Source: Casp-actino8 sp001510335 (lineage in GTDB: Bacteria; Actinomycetota; Acidimicrobiia; Acidimicrobiales; Ilumatobacteraceae). From it: 41,998 nucleotides of DNA. Below the pieces are notes generated by a model. That model worked only from the letters and a program-made list of their open reading frames with translations, was not told the DNA's origin and did not search any database. Of the stretch, positions 25,503 through 32,562 are shown in pieces. The position numbers and the translations under genes were made by a program. The stretch lies in NCBI GenBank assembly GCA_027729635.1, contig JAQCEM010000019.1, positions 1 through 41,998 of the forward strand, written 5' to 3'. Each line of letters starts with the position of its first letter. Position 1 is the stretch's first letter.

Positions 25503-25745
25503 GTGGCAACTCTGCGTCTCTTTGCTCAAGCCCGAGAAGTGGCTGGTACTTCAAGCGATACGGTCGACGGCGCCACGGTTGATGCGGTGATCGCCAATGC
25601 GATCGCTCGATACGGGCAAAACTTCGCTGACCTGCTGCCGACCTGTCGAATTTGGCTCAATGGTGAAGCAGTGCCCACTTCGACCGCCGTGGGCGATAAA
25701 GATGAAGTAGCGGTGTTGCCCCCCGTCTCTGGAGGATTCGAATGA
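25503..25745 (+). CDS. MoaD/ThiS-family ubiquitin-like protein
   Basis: An 80-residue beta-grasp protein: MATLRLFAQAREVAGTSSD at the start and WLNGEAVP, DEVAVLPPVSGG near the end are typical of MoaD-type sulfur carriers, whose C-terminal diglycine is adenylylated and thiocarboxylated for molybdopterin, thiamine or cysteine synthesis. Here Phe-Glu follow the diglycine (SGGFE), so the tail would need trimming, as in some ubiquitin-like carriers, or the protein has another role. The codons GGA-GGA of the diglycine also form the GGAGG ribosome binding site of the next gene, whose ATG overlaps this stop (ATGA). Its start is at a GTG, 7 bases after TACGCT. No MoaE or MoeB is nearby. Confidence 0.85.
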   Translation: MATLRLFAQAREVAGTSSDTVDGATVDAVIANAIARYGQNFADLLPTCRIWLNGEAVPTSTAVGDKDEVAVLPPVSGGFE

Positions 25746-26245
25746 ATATGACTGCCAAGCCCCTCGGAAATCCAGGTTCGTTATCGTTGCCCGATTTACG
25801 TGCCGAGCGCGATGCGTTGCGCAAACAAGAAGACGCGGTGTCGTTCGTTCGTCGTTTGGCACAGGGTCGTGTTGATTTGGTGACAGCAGTTCGTCAACAC
25901 AAAGCCGATGGCACGGGCACTGTTTCGGTGGCTGAAATCGTGCGTTCAGGTGTTGGACCTGCCCCCAGCACGGGTTCGGCTCGACCGCCCCGTGACACCG
26001 AAGTGAGCGCCGAGCATCCATTACTCACCGAGTTTGATGCGTTGTGCGATCAGTTGGGCTTTGACAATATGGCCGATCTTGATGATGCGGGCCTCGAGGC
26101 TCTGGAGAGCGGTTTGAAGGCCTTTGAGTCAACGCAGTCTGAGATTCGTCGACAGTTGTTTGATCGTATTGATGCCTTAACCGCCGAGTTGGTACGTCGC
26201 TATCGCGATGGTGACGCCTCGGTTGACACCTTGTTGCAAAACTAA
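25742..26245 (+). CDS. RsiG/AmfC-like protein with c-di-GMP-binding signature
   Basis: A 167-residue helical protein. Residues 30-45 match the RsiG signature E-x3-S-x2-R-x3-Q-x3-D exactly (E30, S34, R37, Q41, D45), within LPDLRAERDALRKQ and SFVRRLAQGRVDL, which strongly resembles Streptomyces RsiG/AmfC. A second copy near the C-terminus (E129, S133, R136, D144) matches at four of five positions, with Phe140 where Gln is expected. RsiG binds c-di-GMP on its coiled coil and holds the sigma factor WhiG inactive. The middle (residues 50-95) is low in complexity and probably disordered. A WhiG-like sigma gene is not in the window. It is translationally coupled to the MoaD-like gene and has GGAGG six bases before its ATG. 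Confidence 0.78.
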   Translation: MNMTAKPLGNPGSLSLPDLRAERDALRKQEDAVSFVRRLAQGRVDLVTAVRQHKADGTGTVSVAEIVRSGVGPAPSTGSARPPRDTEVSAEHPLLTEFDALCDQLGFDNMADLDDAGLEALESGLKAFESTQSEIRRQLFDRIDALTAELVRRYRDGDASVDTLLQN

Positions 26246-26303
26246 AGTCCTGCACAGAGGGCCCAACTTGGGGCACGTTCAGGCAAAGTAGGCCGACCAC
26301 CGA

Positions 26304-26309
26304 TAGTTT
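26304..26309 (+). promoter_or_regulatory. possible -10 hexamer of the mshA-like gene
   Basis: TAGTTT, 9 bases before the GTG at 26319 (3 before an in-frame TTG). No Shine-Dalgarno is present. The 73-base gap before the gene contains nothing else I can identify. Confidence 0.3.
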
Positions 26310-26318
26310 TCATTGTCT

Positions 26319-27530
26319 GTGACGCGTGTAGCCATGCTCTCTTTCCACACCTCGCCGCTGGCTCAGCCAGGCGTTGGTGATTCGGGCGGTATGAACGTGT
26401 ACGTGCGCGAACTGGTTGCAGGACTAGCCCACGCTGGTGTTGAAGTCACTACTTATACCCGTGAGTGGCGCAGTGGATTGCCGCGAGAAGTTTTGGTCGA
26501 ACCAAATCACCGAGTGGTTCATGTGCCGGCCGGTCGAATTGATTTGCCCAAAGAAGAACTTGAAGGAATGATTCCGACCTTCACCGATTTCGTGTTGGAC
26601 GATATTCGTCATGCCCACGCGGCCGATGTTGTGCACGCCAACTATTGGTTGTCAGGCGTTGCCGGACATTCGCTCAAGCACGAACTCGGAATTCCTTTAG
26701 TAACGACCTTTCACACGTTGGCGCGCGTGAAGTCCGAAGGCGGAGACCCCGAACCCGAACGTCGTGAACGCGCTGAAGCACAGATCATTGGTTGTGCCGA
26801 TGCCATTTGTGTGAGCTGTGATCAAGAAGAAGATCAGTTCCGTCGTTTGTATGGCAACCCACCAGGACTTGTTGAAATCGTTGCGCCTGGTGTTGAACAT
26901 GCTTTCTTTACGCCTGGCGATAAGCGTGGCGCACGTTTTGCTTTAGGAATGGGCGATGGTCCGGTGTTGTTATTCGTCGGCCGCATTCAGCCATTGAAGG
27001 GTGTTGATGTTGCAGTTCGTGCGTTGGCTGCTTTGAATCGCCGCGATGCTTCGTTGTATGTCGTTGGTGGTGCGAGTGGAATGCAAGGCGACTCTGAAGT
27101 TGCGCGGGTGAATGCGCTGATTGATGAACTTGGTTTGACTCAACAAGTGCATTTCGTTGAGCCACAGGCTCATCACATGTTGTCAACGTATTACCGTGCG
27201 GCCGACGCAGTTTGGGTGCCAAGCCGATCGGAAAGTTTTGGACTGGTTGCACTCGAAGCAGCGGCTTGCGGAATTCCAGTGATTGCGAATGCAGTTGGTG
27301 GTTTGTTGTCGCTGGTTGATCACGGAATGACGGGCTACCTAGTTGCCGATCGTGATCCTGAAATGTTTGCCAAATACACCGCCGAATTATTGAACAATCC
27401 GACACTCGCGGCATCGATGAGTGCTGCAGCCGCCGAACGAGGTCGTCGTTACACCTGGAGCTTTGCGGCGGCGCGTTTGCGCCGTGTCTACTCGGACATC
27501 ACCTCACGTGCGTTGGTGAATTGCTCGTGA
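26319..27530 (+). CDS. mshA: GT4 glycosyltransferase, MshA-like
   Basis: About 403 residues, GT-B fold. LSFHTSPLAQPGVGDSGGMN near the N-terminus is the hallmark of MshA, which joins N-acetylglucosamine to inositol 3-phosphate in the first step of mycothiol synthesis. VHANYWLSGVAGH, LVTTFHTLARVK, VGRIQPLKGVDV and SESFGLVALEAAACG (the E-x7-E region) complete the GT4 pattern. The YbjN-domain gene immediately downstream is also next to mshA in mycobacteria. Sucrose-phosphate-type GT4 enzymes are the main alternative. The start is uncertain: GTG at 26319, or TTG at 26313. It overlaps the next gene by 4 bases. Confidence 0.85.
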   Translation: MTRVAMLSFHTSPLAQPGVGDSGGMNVYVRELVAGLAHAGVEVTTYTREWRSGLPREVLVEPNHRVVHVPAGRIDLPKEELEGMIPTFTDFVLDDIRHAHAADVVHANYWLSGVAGHSLKHELGIPLVTTFHTLARVKSEGGDPEPERRERAEAQIIGCADAICVSCDQEEDQFRRLYGNPPGLVEIVAPGVEHAFFTPGDKRGARFALGMGDGPVLLFVGRIQPLKGVDVAVRALAALNRRDASLYVVGGASGMQGDSEVARVNALIDELGLTQQVHFVEPQAHHMLSTYYRAADAVWVPSRSESFGLVALEAAACGIPVIANAVGGLLSLVDHGMTGYLVADRDPEMFAKYTAELLNNPTLAASMSAAAAERGRRYTWSFAAARLRRVYSDITSRALVNCS

Positions 27531-28000
27531 GCGATTTGTTCAGCGATCCATCGCTGGCGATTATCGAACGTCAAGTTGACGAGTGGCTCGCCAAAATGAA
27601 GAGCGAAGACGAAGTGATTTTGGCGATTGATCACGGCGACCCTGATCCGGCGTATCGAGCGCGCTGGTACGTGCGCATGAGGGGTGACACCAAAGATTTC
27701 ATTACGGTGTGGCTCACACTTGGCCAGCGCACATTGCGTTACGAGACCTATGTGATGCCCGCACCCGAGGAAAATATCGCGGAGTTCAACGAGAACTTGC
27801 TACGCCGCAACGACAAGTTGATCGGTGCACATTTCTCTTTGGGTCTTGAAGACGCCGTGTACTTGCGTGGTGAGTTGCCACTCAGTGGTCTCGCCGAATC
27901 AGAATTGGATCGCATTGTGGGCTCGCTGTATGCCCAAGTTGAACAGTGTTTCCGCCCGTTGCTGGCTATTGGCTACGCATCGCGTTTCATGAATCAATAG
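27527..28000 (+). CDS. YbjN domain-containing protein
   Basis: A 157-residue soluble protein: WYVRMRGDTKDFITVWLTLGQRTLRYETYVMPAP and LRRNDKLIGAHFSLGL are the features of the YbjN (type III chaperone-like) fold. Homologues sit beside mshA in mycobacteria (Rv0487 next to Rv0486); their function is not established. GTG overlaps the mshA stop as GTGA, so the two are co-translated. A strong hairpin follows 42 bases after the stop. Confidence 0.85.
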   Translation: MSDLFSDPSLAIIERQVDEWLAKMKSEDEVILAIDHGDPDPAYRARWYVRMRGDTKDFITVWLTLGQRTLRYETYVMPAPEENIAEFNENLLRRNDKLIGAHFSLGLEDAVYLRGELPLSGLAESELDRIVGSLYAQVEQCFRPLLAIGYASRFMNQ

Positions 28001-28041
28001 TCGTTGTCGCCAGTACGAATGGGGACTCGCCCACACTGCAT

Positions 28042-28085
28042 CGGTCTCGCTGGTGTTGATTGGGAAGTCCGTGCCAGCGAGACCG
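28042..28085 (+). terminator. hairpin between ybjN-like gene and proC
   Basis: CGGTCTCGCTGG (28042-28053) pairs perfectly with CCAGCGAGACCG (28074-28085) across a 20-base loop, and three G-U pairs can extend it inward. No U-tract follows. Probably ends the mshA operon. Confidence 0.5.
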
Positions 28086-28109
28086 CACGAACAGAATGCG
28101 CTGAGGCGT

Positions 28110-28115
28110 TAGCGT
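28110..28115 (+). promoter_or_regulatory. -10 hexamer of proC (leaderless)
   Basis: TAGCGT followed by GAGGGT and the ATG at 28122. GAGGG lies only one base before the ATG, too close to act as a normal ribosome binding site. Confidence 0.5.
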
Positions 28116-28121
28116 GAGGGT

Positions 28122-28928
28122 ATGAGCAACTCCTCGGGTTCTTCAACTTTGGCCATCATTGGTGGCGGCAATATGGGCGCAGCTTTAGCCGGAGGCCTGT
28201 TGGCTTCGGGTTTTGTATCGCCCGCCAATTTGGTGATCGTTGAAGTCATTGCGGCTCGTCGCGAACAGTTGGCCGCGATGTTCCCTGGTGTCACCATTTC
28301 TCCGCTCATCACTCCGTGTGGTTCGGCGGTTGTCGCCGTGAAGCCCCCCGATGTGGCAGCGGCATCGCAATCGGCCGTTGCGGCTGGAGCAAGTCGAGTG
28401 TTGTCGATTGCTGCGGGTGTCACGATCAAAACTCTTGAGGCAGCCTGCGGAACTGGAGTCACAGTCATTCGCGCCATGCCCAATACGGCGTCGTTAGTGG
28501 GCGAAGGGGCCTCGGCAATTGCGGGGGGCGCTCATGCCACTGAAGTCGATATTGAGTGGGCCGAGGCAGTGCTTGGTTCAGTTGGTCTCGTGGTTCGGGT
28601 GCCCGAATCGCAACTTGATGTGGTGACTGGTTTGGCTGGTAGTGGTCCGGCGTACTTGTTCTTGGTGGCTGAAGCCCTGATGGACGCTGGAGTGGCCTCT
28701 GGTTTGCCGCGGGCGACTGCCGAGACTTTGGTGCGTCAATTGTTTGTTGGTTCGGCCAAGTTGTTGGCTCAAGGTGAAGCCCCAGCTGACTTGCGCGCCA
28801 GCGTCACTTCGCCTGGCGGAACCACTGCTGCCGGGGTTTCGGTGCTCGAAACCGAGGCCGTGCGGGCTGCTTTCATTCAGGCCGTCAAGGCCGCGACCGA
28901 CCGCAGTCGTGAGCTGGGAAATCGGTAG
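28122..28928 (+). CDS. proC: pyrroline-5-carboxylate reductase
   Basis: A 268-residue NAD(P)H-dependent reductase for the last step of proline synthesis. AIIGGGNMGAALAGGLL is the nucleotide-binding N-terminus; VIRAMPNTASLVGEGASA and DVVTGLAGSGPAYLFLVAEALMDAGV are split family signatures, and ASVTSPGGTTAAGVSVLE is the P5C reductase signature near the C-terminus. Length is normal. It stands as its own transcription unit between hairpins; a terminator with a T-run follows at 28965. Confidence 0.95.
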   Translation: MSNSSGSSTLAIIGGGNMGAALAGGLLASGFVSPANLVIVEVIAARREQLAAMFPGVTISPLITPCGSAVVAVKPPDVAAASQSAVAAGASRVLSIAAGVTIKTLEAACGTGVTVIRAMPNTASLVGEGASAIAGGAHATEVDIEWAEAVLGSVGLVVRVPESQLDVVTGLAGSGPAYLFLVAEALMDAGVASGLPRATAETLVRQLFVGSAKLLAQGEAPADLRASVTSPGGTTAAGVSVLETEAVRAAFIQAVKAATDRSRELGNR

Positions 28929-28964
28929 TTTTTTAGTGGAATATCCGCTTTGGGCTCAAAAAAA

Positions 28965-28995
28965 TTGTGCAGGAAAAAACTCTGCGCAAATTTTC
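28965..28995 (+). terminator. Rho-independent terminator of proC
   Basis: TTGTGCAG pairs with CTGCGCAA (one U-G pair) around a 9-base A-rich loop and is followed by ATTTTC. It lies 37 bases after the proC stop. Confidence 0.55.
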
Positions 28996-29022
28996 GCATT
29001 TGGCGCTAGGCGGGTCTAGGGT
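28993..29022 (+). promoter_or_regulatory. promoter for the structured RNA / SAM hydrolase leader
   Basis: TTCGCA (28993-28998), 18 bases, then TAGGGT (29017-29022). With the spacing seen at other genes here, transcription would start near 29029, directly ahead of the first hairpin. Confidence 0.45.
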
Positions 29023-29028
29023 ATGCCG

Positions 29029-29121
29029 CAGGTCACAAGACCACTAGCTGAAAAGCTGGAAGACGCGCTCGAAAGAGCAGCGCCGACTGGGCCGGTGTCA
29101 TCGGGGGGTTGACACCGGCCC
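29029..29121 (+). ncRNA. candidate structured RNA, four consecutive hairpins
   Basis: Hairpins in order: GGTC-ACAA-GACC (29031-29042); CTAGCT-GAAA-AGCTGG (29044-29059, six pairs); GCTC-GAAA-GAGC (29067-29078), extended by three more pairs with one bulged A (29064-29082); and a perfect 12-base stem GGGCCGGTGTCA/TGACACCGGCCC with a 9-base G-rich loop (29089-29121). Two loops are GNRA tetraloops on the plus strand only, which argues for a plus-strand RNA. A terminator ends proC just upstream and a promoter-like sequence sits immediately before. It could be a free small RNA or a leader controlling the SAM hydrolase-like gene at 29187, which lacks its own -10 hexamer and Shine-Dalgarno. It matches no riboswitch I can recall. 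Confidence 0.5.
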
Positions 29122-29186
29122 TGTCGCATTCTCGGATGTTTTCATGGCTCGCAATTTTTGCCTGATCGACTGACACACTGTTGAGC

Positions 29187-30053
29187 GTGAGTCGTACTTA
29201 TGACACCGTTTCGTTCTTATCTGATCTTGGCTATGAGTCAGAACACGTTGGTGTCGTGAAGGCGGTGTTGCGCGAATCAGCACCGCATGTTGTGGTGATT
29301 GACCTCACTCATGGCATTGCTCCGTTTGATACGCGTGGTGCGTCGTTGTCGTTGGCTCGCGCGGTTCCGTATCTCACTGAGGGAATTGTGATTGCGGCAG
29401 TTGATCCGGGTGCAGCGTTTGATCGTCGGCTTGTTGCTGTTGAAGTCGCTGGTGGAGCAGGAATCTTTATTGGTCCTGATAACGGAGTGTTAGCGCCAGG
29501 AGTTGCACTTGCTGGTGGTGCCGAGCGGGCTGTGGTTTTAGATCGTGATGAGTTGCATCTTGCTTCACCCGGTGCAACGCTTGTAGCGCGTGATGTGTTT
29601 GCGCCAATCGCTGCTTTATTGGCGAATGGTGAAGATCTCTTTGACGTCGGCACCGAAATTGATTCATCGCTGTTGTTGCCGGGCATTGTTCCGATCCCGC
29701 GCGAAGAGAACGGCGGCTTTGAATGTGAAGTGCTGTGGGTTGATCGCTTTGGTAACTGTCAACTCAATGTGAGTCTCGATGATCTTGAAAGTTCATGGGT
29801 GAATCCTGTTGAGCGCGTCCGAGTTTCATTTGGTGAGACCGTCCGCAACTTTGTTGTGGCGCGGTCGTACGCCGAACTGGGTCAAGGTGCTGCCGGGTTA
29901 GTCGTTGATTCTTCTGGACTGTTGTGTGTTGCTGTTGATAGTGGATCAGCGACTGATCAATTGGGATTAGGTGAGAGTCAGCAAGTCACGTTGCAACCGG
30001 GCGGTCTTGAACCGGCCGTTTCAACCCCAGTTACCCTTCGCCCATCCCTCTAA
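29187..30053 (+). CDS. SAM hydroxide adenosyltransferase (SAM hydrolase) family protein
   Basis: About 288 residues, the DUF62 family related to fluorinase and chlorinase but acting on water: S-adenosylmethionine to adenosine and methionine. FLSDLGYESEHVGVVKAVL holds the N-terminal SAM-binding Asp; VVIDLTHGIAPFDTRGASLSL, VIAAVDPGAA and IFIGPDNGVLAP are strong family motifs; the C-terminal beta-barrel has VLWVDRFGNCQLNV and a late S-G-L-L-C. Two in-frame starts exist (TTG 29181, GTG 29187); neither has a ribosome binding site. It follows the candidate structured RNA and is ended by a 27-bp-arm palindrome. Confidence 0.88.
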   Translation: MSRTYDTVSFLSDLGYESEHVGVVKAVLRESAPHVVVIDLTHGIAPFDTRGASLSLARAVPYLTEGIVIAAVDPGAAFDRRLVAVEVAGGAGIFIGPDNGVLAPGVALAGGAERAVVLDRDELHLASPGATLVARDVFAPIAALLANGEDLFDVGTEIDSSLLLPGIVPIPREENGGFECEVLWVDRFGNCQLNVSLDDLESSWVNPVERVRVSFGETVRNFVVARSYAELGQGAAGLVVDSSGLLCVAVDSGSATDQLGLGESQQVTLQPGGLEPAVSTPVTLRPSL

Positions 30054-30068
30054 AACGTAAATTTCTTT

Positions 30069-30123
30069 GTGATTCTGGTGCAGGATCGTTGCGTAATACG
30101 CAACGATCCTGCACCAGAATCAC
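30069..30123. repeat. perfect palindrome, two 27-base arms with a 1-base centre
   Basis: The left arm (30069-30095) begins GTGATTCTGGTGCAGG and the right arm (30097-30123) is its exact reverse complement; A30096 is the centre. It starts 15 bases after the SAM hydrolase stop, so one role is a very strong terminator hairpin, though no U-tract follows. The next promoter hexamer starts at the base after the palindrome. Confidence 0.9.
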
Positions 30124-30129
30124 TATGGT
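30124..30129 (+). promoter_or_regulatory. -10 hexamer of the 27-residue gene (leaderless)
   Basis: TATGGT followed by TATGTC and the ATG at 30136, the same 6-base spacing as at several larger genes in this window. Confidence 0.4.
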
Positions 30130-30135
30130 TATGTC

Positions 30136-30219
30136 ATGCGTCCAGCAACCACATTGACGACGGCCATTTTGTTAGGTGTGATCTTTGTTGCCGGAATCAT
30201 TTCGCTCATGCGTTTGTAG
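30136..30219 (+). CDS. small single-pass membrane peptide, 27 residues
   Basis: The frame from ATG 30136 to TAG 30219 encodes a peptide starting MRPATTLTTAILLG and ending AGIISLMRL. Residues ~7-24 are almost all hydrophobic, long enough to cross the membrane, and positively charged residues lie at both ends. Support: a -10-like TATGGT exactly 6 bases before the ATG, and position 14 bases ahead of the acyl-CoA synthetase start, which has its own AGGA site and no nearby promoter. It may be a regulator or anchor peptide, or just a leader; no family is recognised. Confidence 0.4.
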   Translation: MRPATTLTTAILLGVIFVAGIISLMRL

Positions 30220-30233
30220 ATCAGGAACCCGCA

Positions 30234-31739
30234 ATGAACTTGGCATCGATCATTGATTCACACGCTGCTCACCTTCCCGCATTCATCAGTCAGGGTCGCA
30301 CCACCACGTACGGAGAACTTCGCGAGCAGGTTGAAGGTTTTCGCGGCTCATTAATGAACCTTGGCGTGAAGGCCGGTGACCGCGTTGCGATGGTCTGCGG
30401 TAATGGGCGAGGTTTCGTCGTTGCTTACTTAGCAACAATCGGTGCCGGCGCGATTGCGGTGCCACTCAACCCGCTGAGCCCGAGCCCCGAAATTGAATCT
30501 GAATTGATCAGTGTTGATCCAATCGCGGTCATCGTTGAACCATCAGGTGTTGCGTCCTTTCAAGGAGTTGATCGATCACGACTGACTTCGCTGCGCCACA
30601 TCATCGTGAGCGATCAAATTAGTGCAACATCGTTGAGTGGCAATATTGCGCTTCATGTGTTTGATGATCTTTTAGATGGTTCAGCCACAAAATGGGTCAG
30701 TCTTCCCGCACCATCTCCGGCGGTTCTTATCTTTACGAGTGGAACCGCTGGTTCGCCCCGAGCCGCGACTTTGTCGCATGGCAACCTGCTCGAAAATATC
30801 TGTCAGAACAATTCAACAAGTGATCACATCAAAGAGGGTGACGTAGTTTTTGGTGTGTTGCCGATGTTTCACATCTTTGGACTCAACGTTGTCTTGGGAA
30901 TGTCACTGATGGCTGGTGCGTGCGTTGTGCTTATTCAACGATTTGATCCAGTTACTGCAGTTGAAACCATCATTGATCGTAAAATCACCATTGTTCCTGG
31001 TGCACCTCCGGTGTGGATTGCGATCTCATTGATGGAAGATGTGAGTTCCTCGGCATTTGCGATGGTTCGTATGGCACTCACCGGCGCGGCTCGGATGCCT
31101 GAAGATGCAGCCGAGCGTTTGAAGCGCAAATTTGATATCGATTTGCGTGAGGGATACGGACTCACTGAAGCCGCACCAGTTGTGACAAGTTCTGTCGGTA
31201 TTGAACCTCGACGTGGGTCGGTCGGTCGGGCAGTAGAAGGCCTTGAAGTGCGAGTTATTGACACTGAGGGCAATGATGTCCCAGTTGGTGACAGTGGTGA
31301 GATTCTTGTCAAAGGCCCGAATGTGTTTGTGGGCTACTGGAACGACCCAGTGACCACGGCACGAGTGATTGATAAAGATGGTTGGCTTCACACTGGTGAC
31401 ATCGCGATGGTTGATGATGACGGCTATCTGTATCTCGTTGACCGCGCGAAAGACTTGATTATCGTGTCTGGATTCAATGTGTATCCCGCCGAAGTTGAAG
31501 AAGTATTGAAGCGTCACTCGGCGGTACTTGAGGCAGGTGTGATCGGCGTTCCTCACCCAACAACTGGCGAAGCAGTGAAAGCGTTTGTGGTGTTACACAG
31601 GGGTGCAAATGTTGATGAAGATGCGCTGATTGATCATTGCCACGACCATGTTGCGCGCTACAAGTGTCCGAATAAAGTGTTGATCGTGGACGAACTACCG
31701 CGCAATACCTTCGGTAAGTTGTTGCGTCGCGCCTTGTGA
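30234..31739 (+). CDS. long-chain-type acyl-CoA synthetase (AMP-forming)
   Basis: A 501-residue ANL-family ligase that activates a carboxylic acid as acyl-AMP and transfers it to CoA. The ATP loop is LIFTSGTAGSPRAATLSHGN, then REGYGLTEAAPVV, the GWLHTGDIAMVDDDGYLYL hinge region, IIVSGFNVYPAEVEEVL, and the catalytic Lys in PRNTFGKLLRRAL at the C-terminus. Length and motifs favour a fatty or aryl acid substrate. I take the ATG at 30234, preceded by AGGA, because the frame upstream runs through the palindrome and has no family similarity. Its 3' end overlaps the convergent membrane protein gene by 45 bases. Confidence 0.92.
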   Translation: MNLASIIDSHAAHLPAFISQGRTTTYGELREQVEGFRGSLMNLGVKAGDRVAMVCGNGRGFVVAYLATIGAGAIAVPLNPLSPSPEIESELISVDPIAVIVEPSGVASFQGVDRSRLTSLRHIIVSDQISATSLSGNIALHVFDDLLDGSATKWVSLPAPSPAVLIFTSGTAGSPRAATLSHGNLLENICQNNSTSDHIKEGDVVFGVLPMFHIFGLNVVLGMSLMAGACVVLIQRFDPVTAVETIIDRKITIVPGAPPVWIAISLMEDVSSSAFAMVRMALTGAARMPEDAAERLKRKFDIDLREGYGLTEAAPVVTSSVGIEPRRGSVGRAVEGLEVRVIDTEGNDVPVGDSGEILVKGPNVFVGYWNDPVTTARVIDKDGWLHTGDIAMVDDDGYLYLVDRAKDLIIVSGFNVYPAEVEEVLKRHSAVLEAGVIGVPHPTTGEAVKAFVVLHRGANVDEDALIDHCHDHVARYKCPNKVLIVDELPRNTFGKLLRRAL

Positions 31740-32453
31740 CTTTTTGGGCTGATTTGAAGCCACCAAGAAACCACTAAATAGCACGACAATTCCGATCAGT
31801 AATGTGATGGCAAAAGCGCGATCTTCGCCCATACGACCGGCCAGGGTTCCACTTCCTGATAACACCAAAGTGCCAAGGGCGATCAATGAATTACTCGTGG
31901 CATGGCGATGAGTGCTGGTGATGTGTCGGTTTGCTTCGCTTATTGCCGGCATACGACCACGTGTCACGCGAATGATTGACCAAATGGCGCCAACAATGAT
32001 CACCAGTGCTGCGACACCCGAACCAACTGCTGCGAAAACACGTGGTGCGACTCCAAACAGTTCACTACCTTTCGGCATGGTTTGCCCCCCGAGGTCGCTC
32101 GATTTAGTTGGTGCGATCAGCACCACTCCGACAGCGACTCCTGACAATGTGATCAGCCATTGTTTAGTGATGTAACCAATGCGTGGACCGAACAACAAAT
32201 AGACAGTGCCGAGTGCGAGCCACGGAACGTTCAGCACTGCGCCAGCCAAAAAGAATACGCGGAATGAACCAAGACTCCAGCCGCGAGCCTCGGCCCACCA
32301 AAGAGCAAACGAACCAACTGCAAATAAAAGAAGCGAAAAACTCCAGGCACCATCGTGTGGACGCCGGCGTCGTAACCAACGATCAAAAGTTGAAATGCTG
32401 AAAGCGAGGGCGACCAAGGTTGCAGCGGCGCCGAGAGCGGCATTCAGTGTCAC
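31695..32453 (-). CDS. membrane protein with seven predicted helices, family not recognised
   Basis: A 252-residue integral membrane protein. Hydrophobic segments lie near residues 5-22, 38-58, 64-88, 98-116, 136-160, 186-206 and 214-234. An Arg-rich loop (WLRRRRPHDG) follows the first helix and should face the cytoplasm. The tail (SNQPKKSQGATQQ) is polar. I see no enzymatic motif. TAATCT lies 6 bases before the GTG, so a leaderless transcript is likely. It diverges from rex and overlaps the end of the acyl-CoA synthetase gene. Confidence 0.75.
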   Translation of the reverse strand: MTLNAALGAAATLVALAFSISTFDRWLRRRRPHDGAWSFSLLLFAVGSFALWWAEARGWSLGSFRVFFLAGAVLNVPWLALGTVYLLFGPRIGYITKQWLITLSGVAVGVVLIAPTKSSDLGGQTMPKGSELFGVAPRVFAAVGSGVAALVIIVGAIWSIIRVTRGRMPAISEANRHITSTHRHATSNSLIALGTLVLSGSGTLAGRMGEDRAFAITLLIGIVVLFSGFLVASNQPKKSQGATQQLTEGIAR

Positions 32454-32459
32454 ACTGTG

Positions 32460-32465
32460 AGATTA
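32460..32465 (-). promoter_or_regulatory. -10 hexamer of the seven-helix membrane protein gene (leaderless)
   Basis: TAATCT on the minus strand, then CACAGT and the GTG at 32453. Confidence 0.45.
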
Positions 32466-32562
32466 GAGCAGAGTGGATGGCAAGGGAGTGGGCGTCCCGT
32501 GATCTGTGGTGACAGCGGTGACCGATGACCATCGTTTATCAACAAGTTTGAGTGGTGAGAAC

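Noticed and set aside
29023..29112. 29-codon frame starting MPQVTRPLAEKLED and ending SSGG, overlapping the structured RNA
   Set aside because: Its ATG touches the -10-like hexamer, so it would lie upstream of the predicted transcript start, and its sequence is fully explained by hairpins. Kept only as an alternative.
29089..29121. Minus-strand 6C RNA (hairpin loop with six C)
   Set aside because: 6C RNAs have two C-rich hairpins; only one such loop is present, and the GAAA tetraloops favour the plus strand.
32446..32460. Palindrome CAGTGTCACACTGTGA region as a Rex operator
   Set aside because: Half sites are in the opposite orientation to TGTGA-N-TCACA and the sequence lies over the start of the divergent membrane protein gene, more than 100 bases from the rex start.
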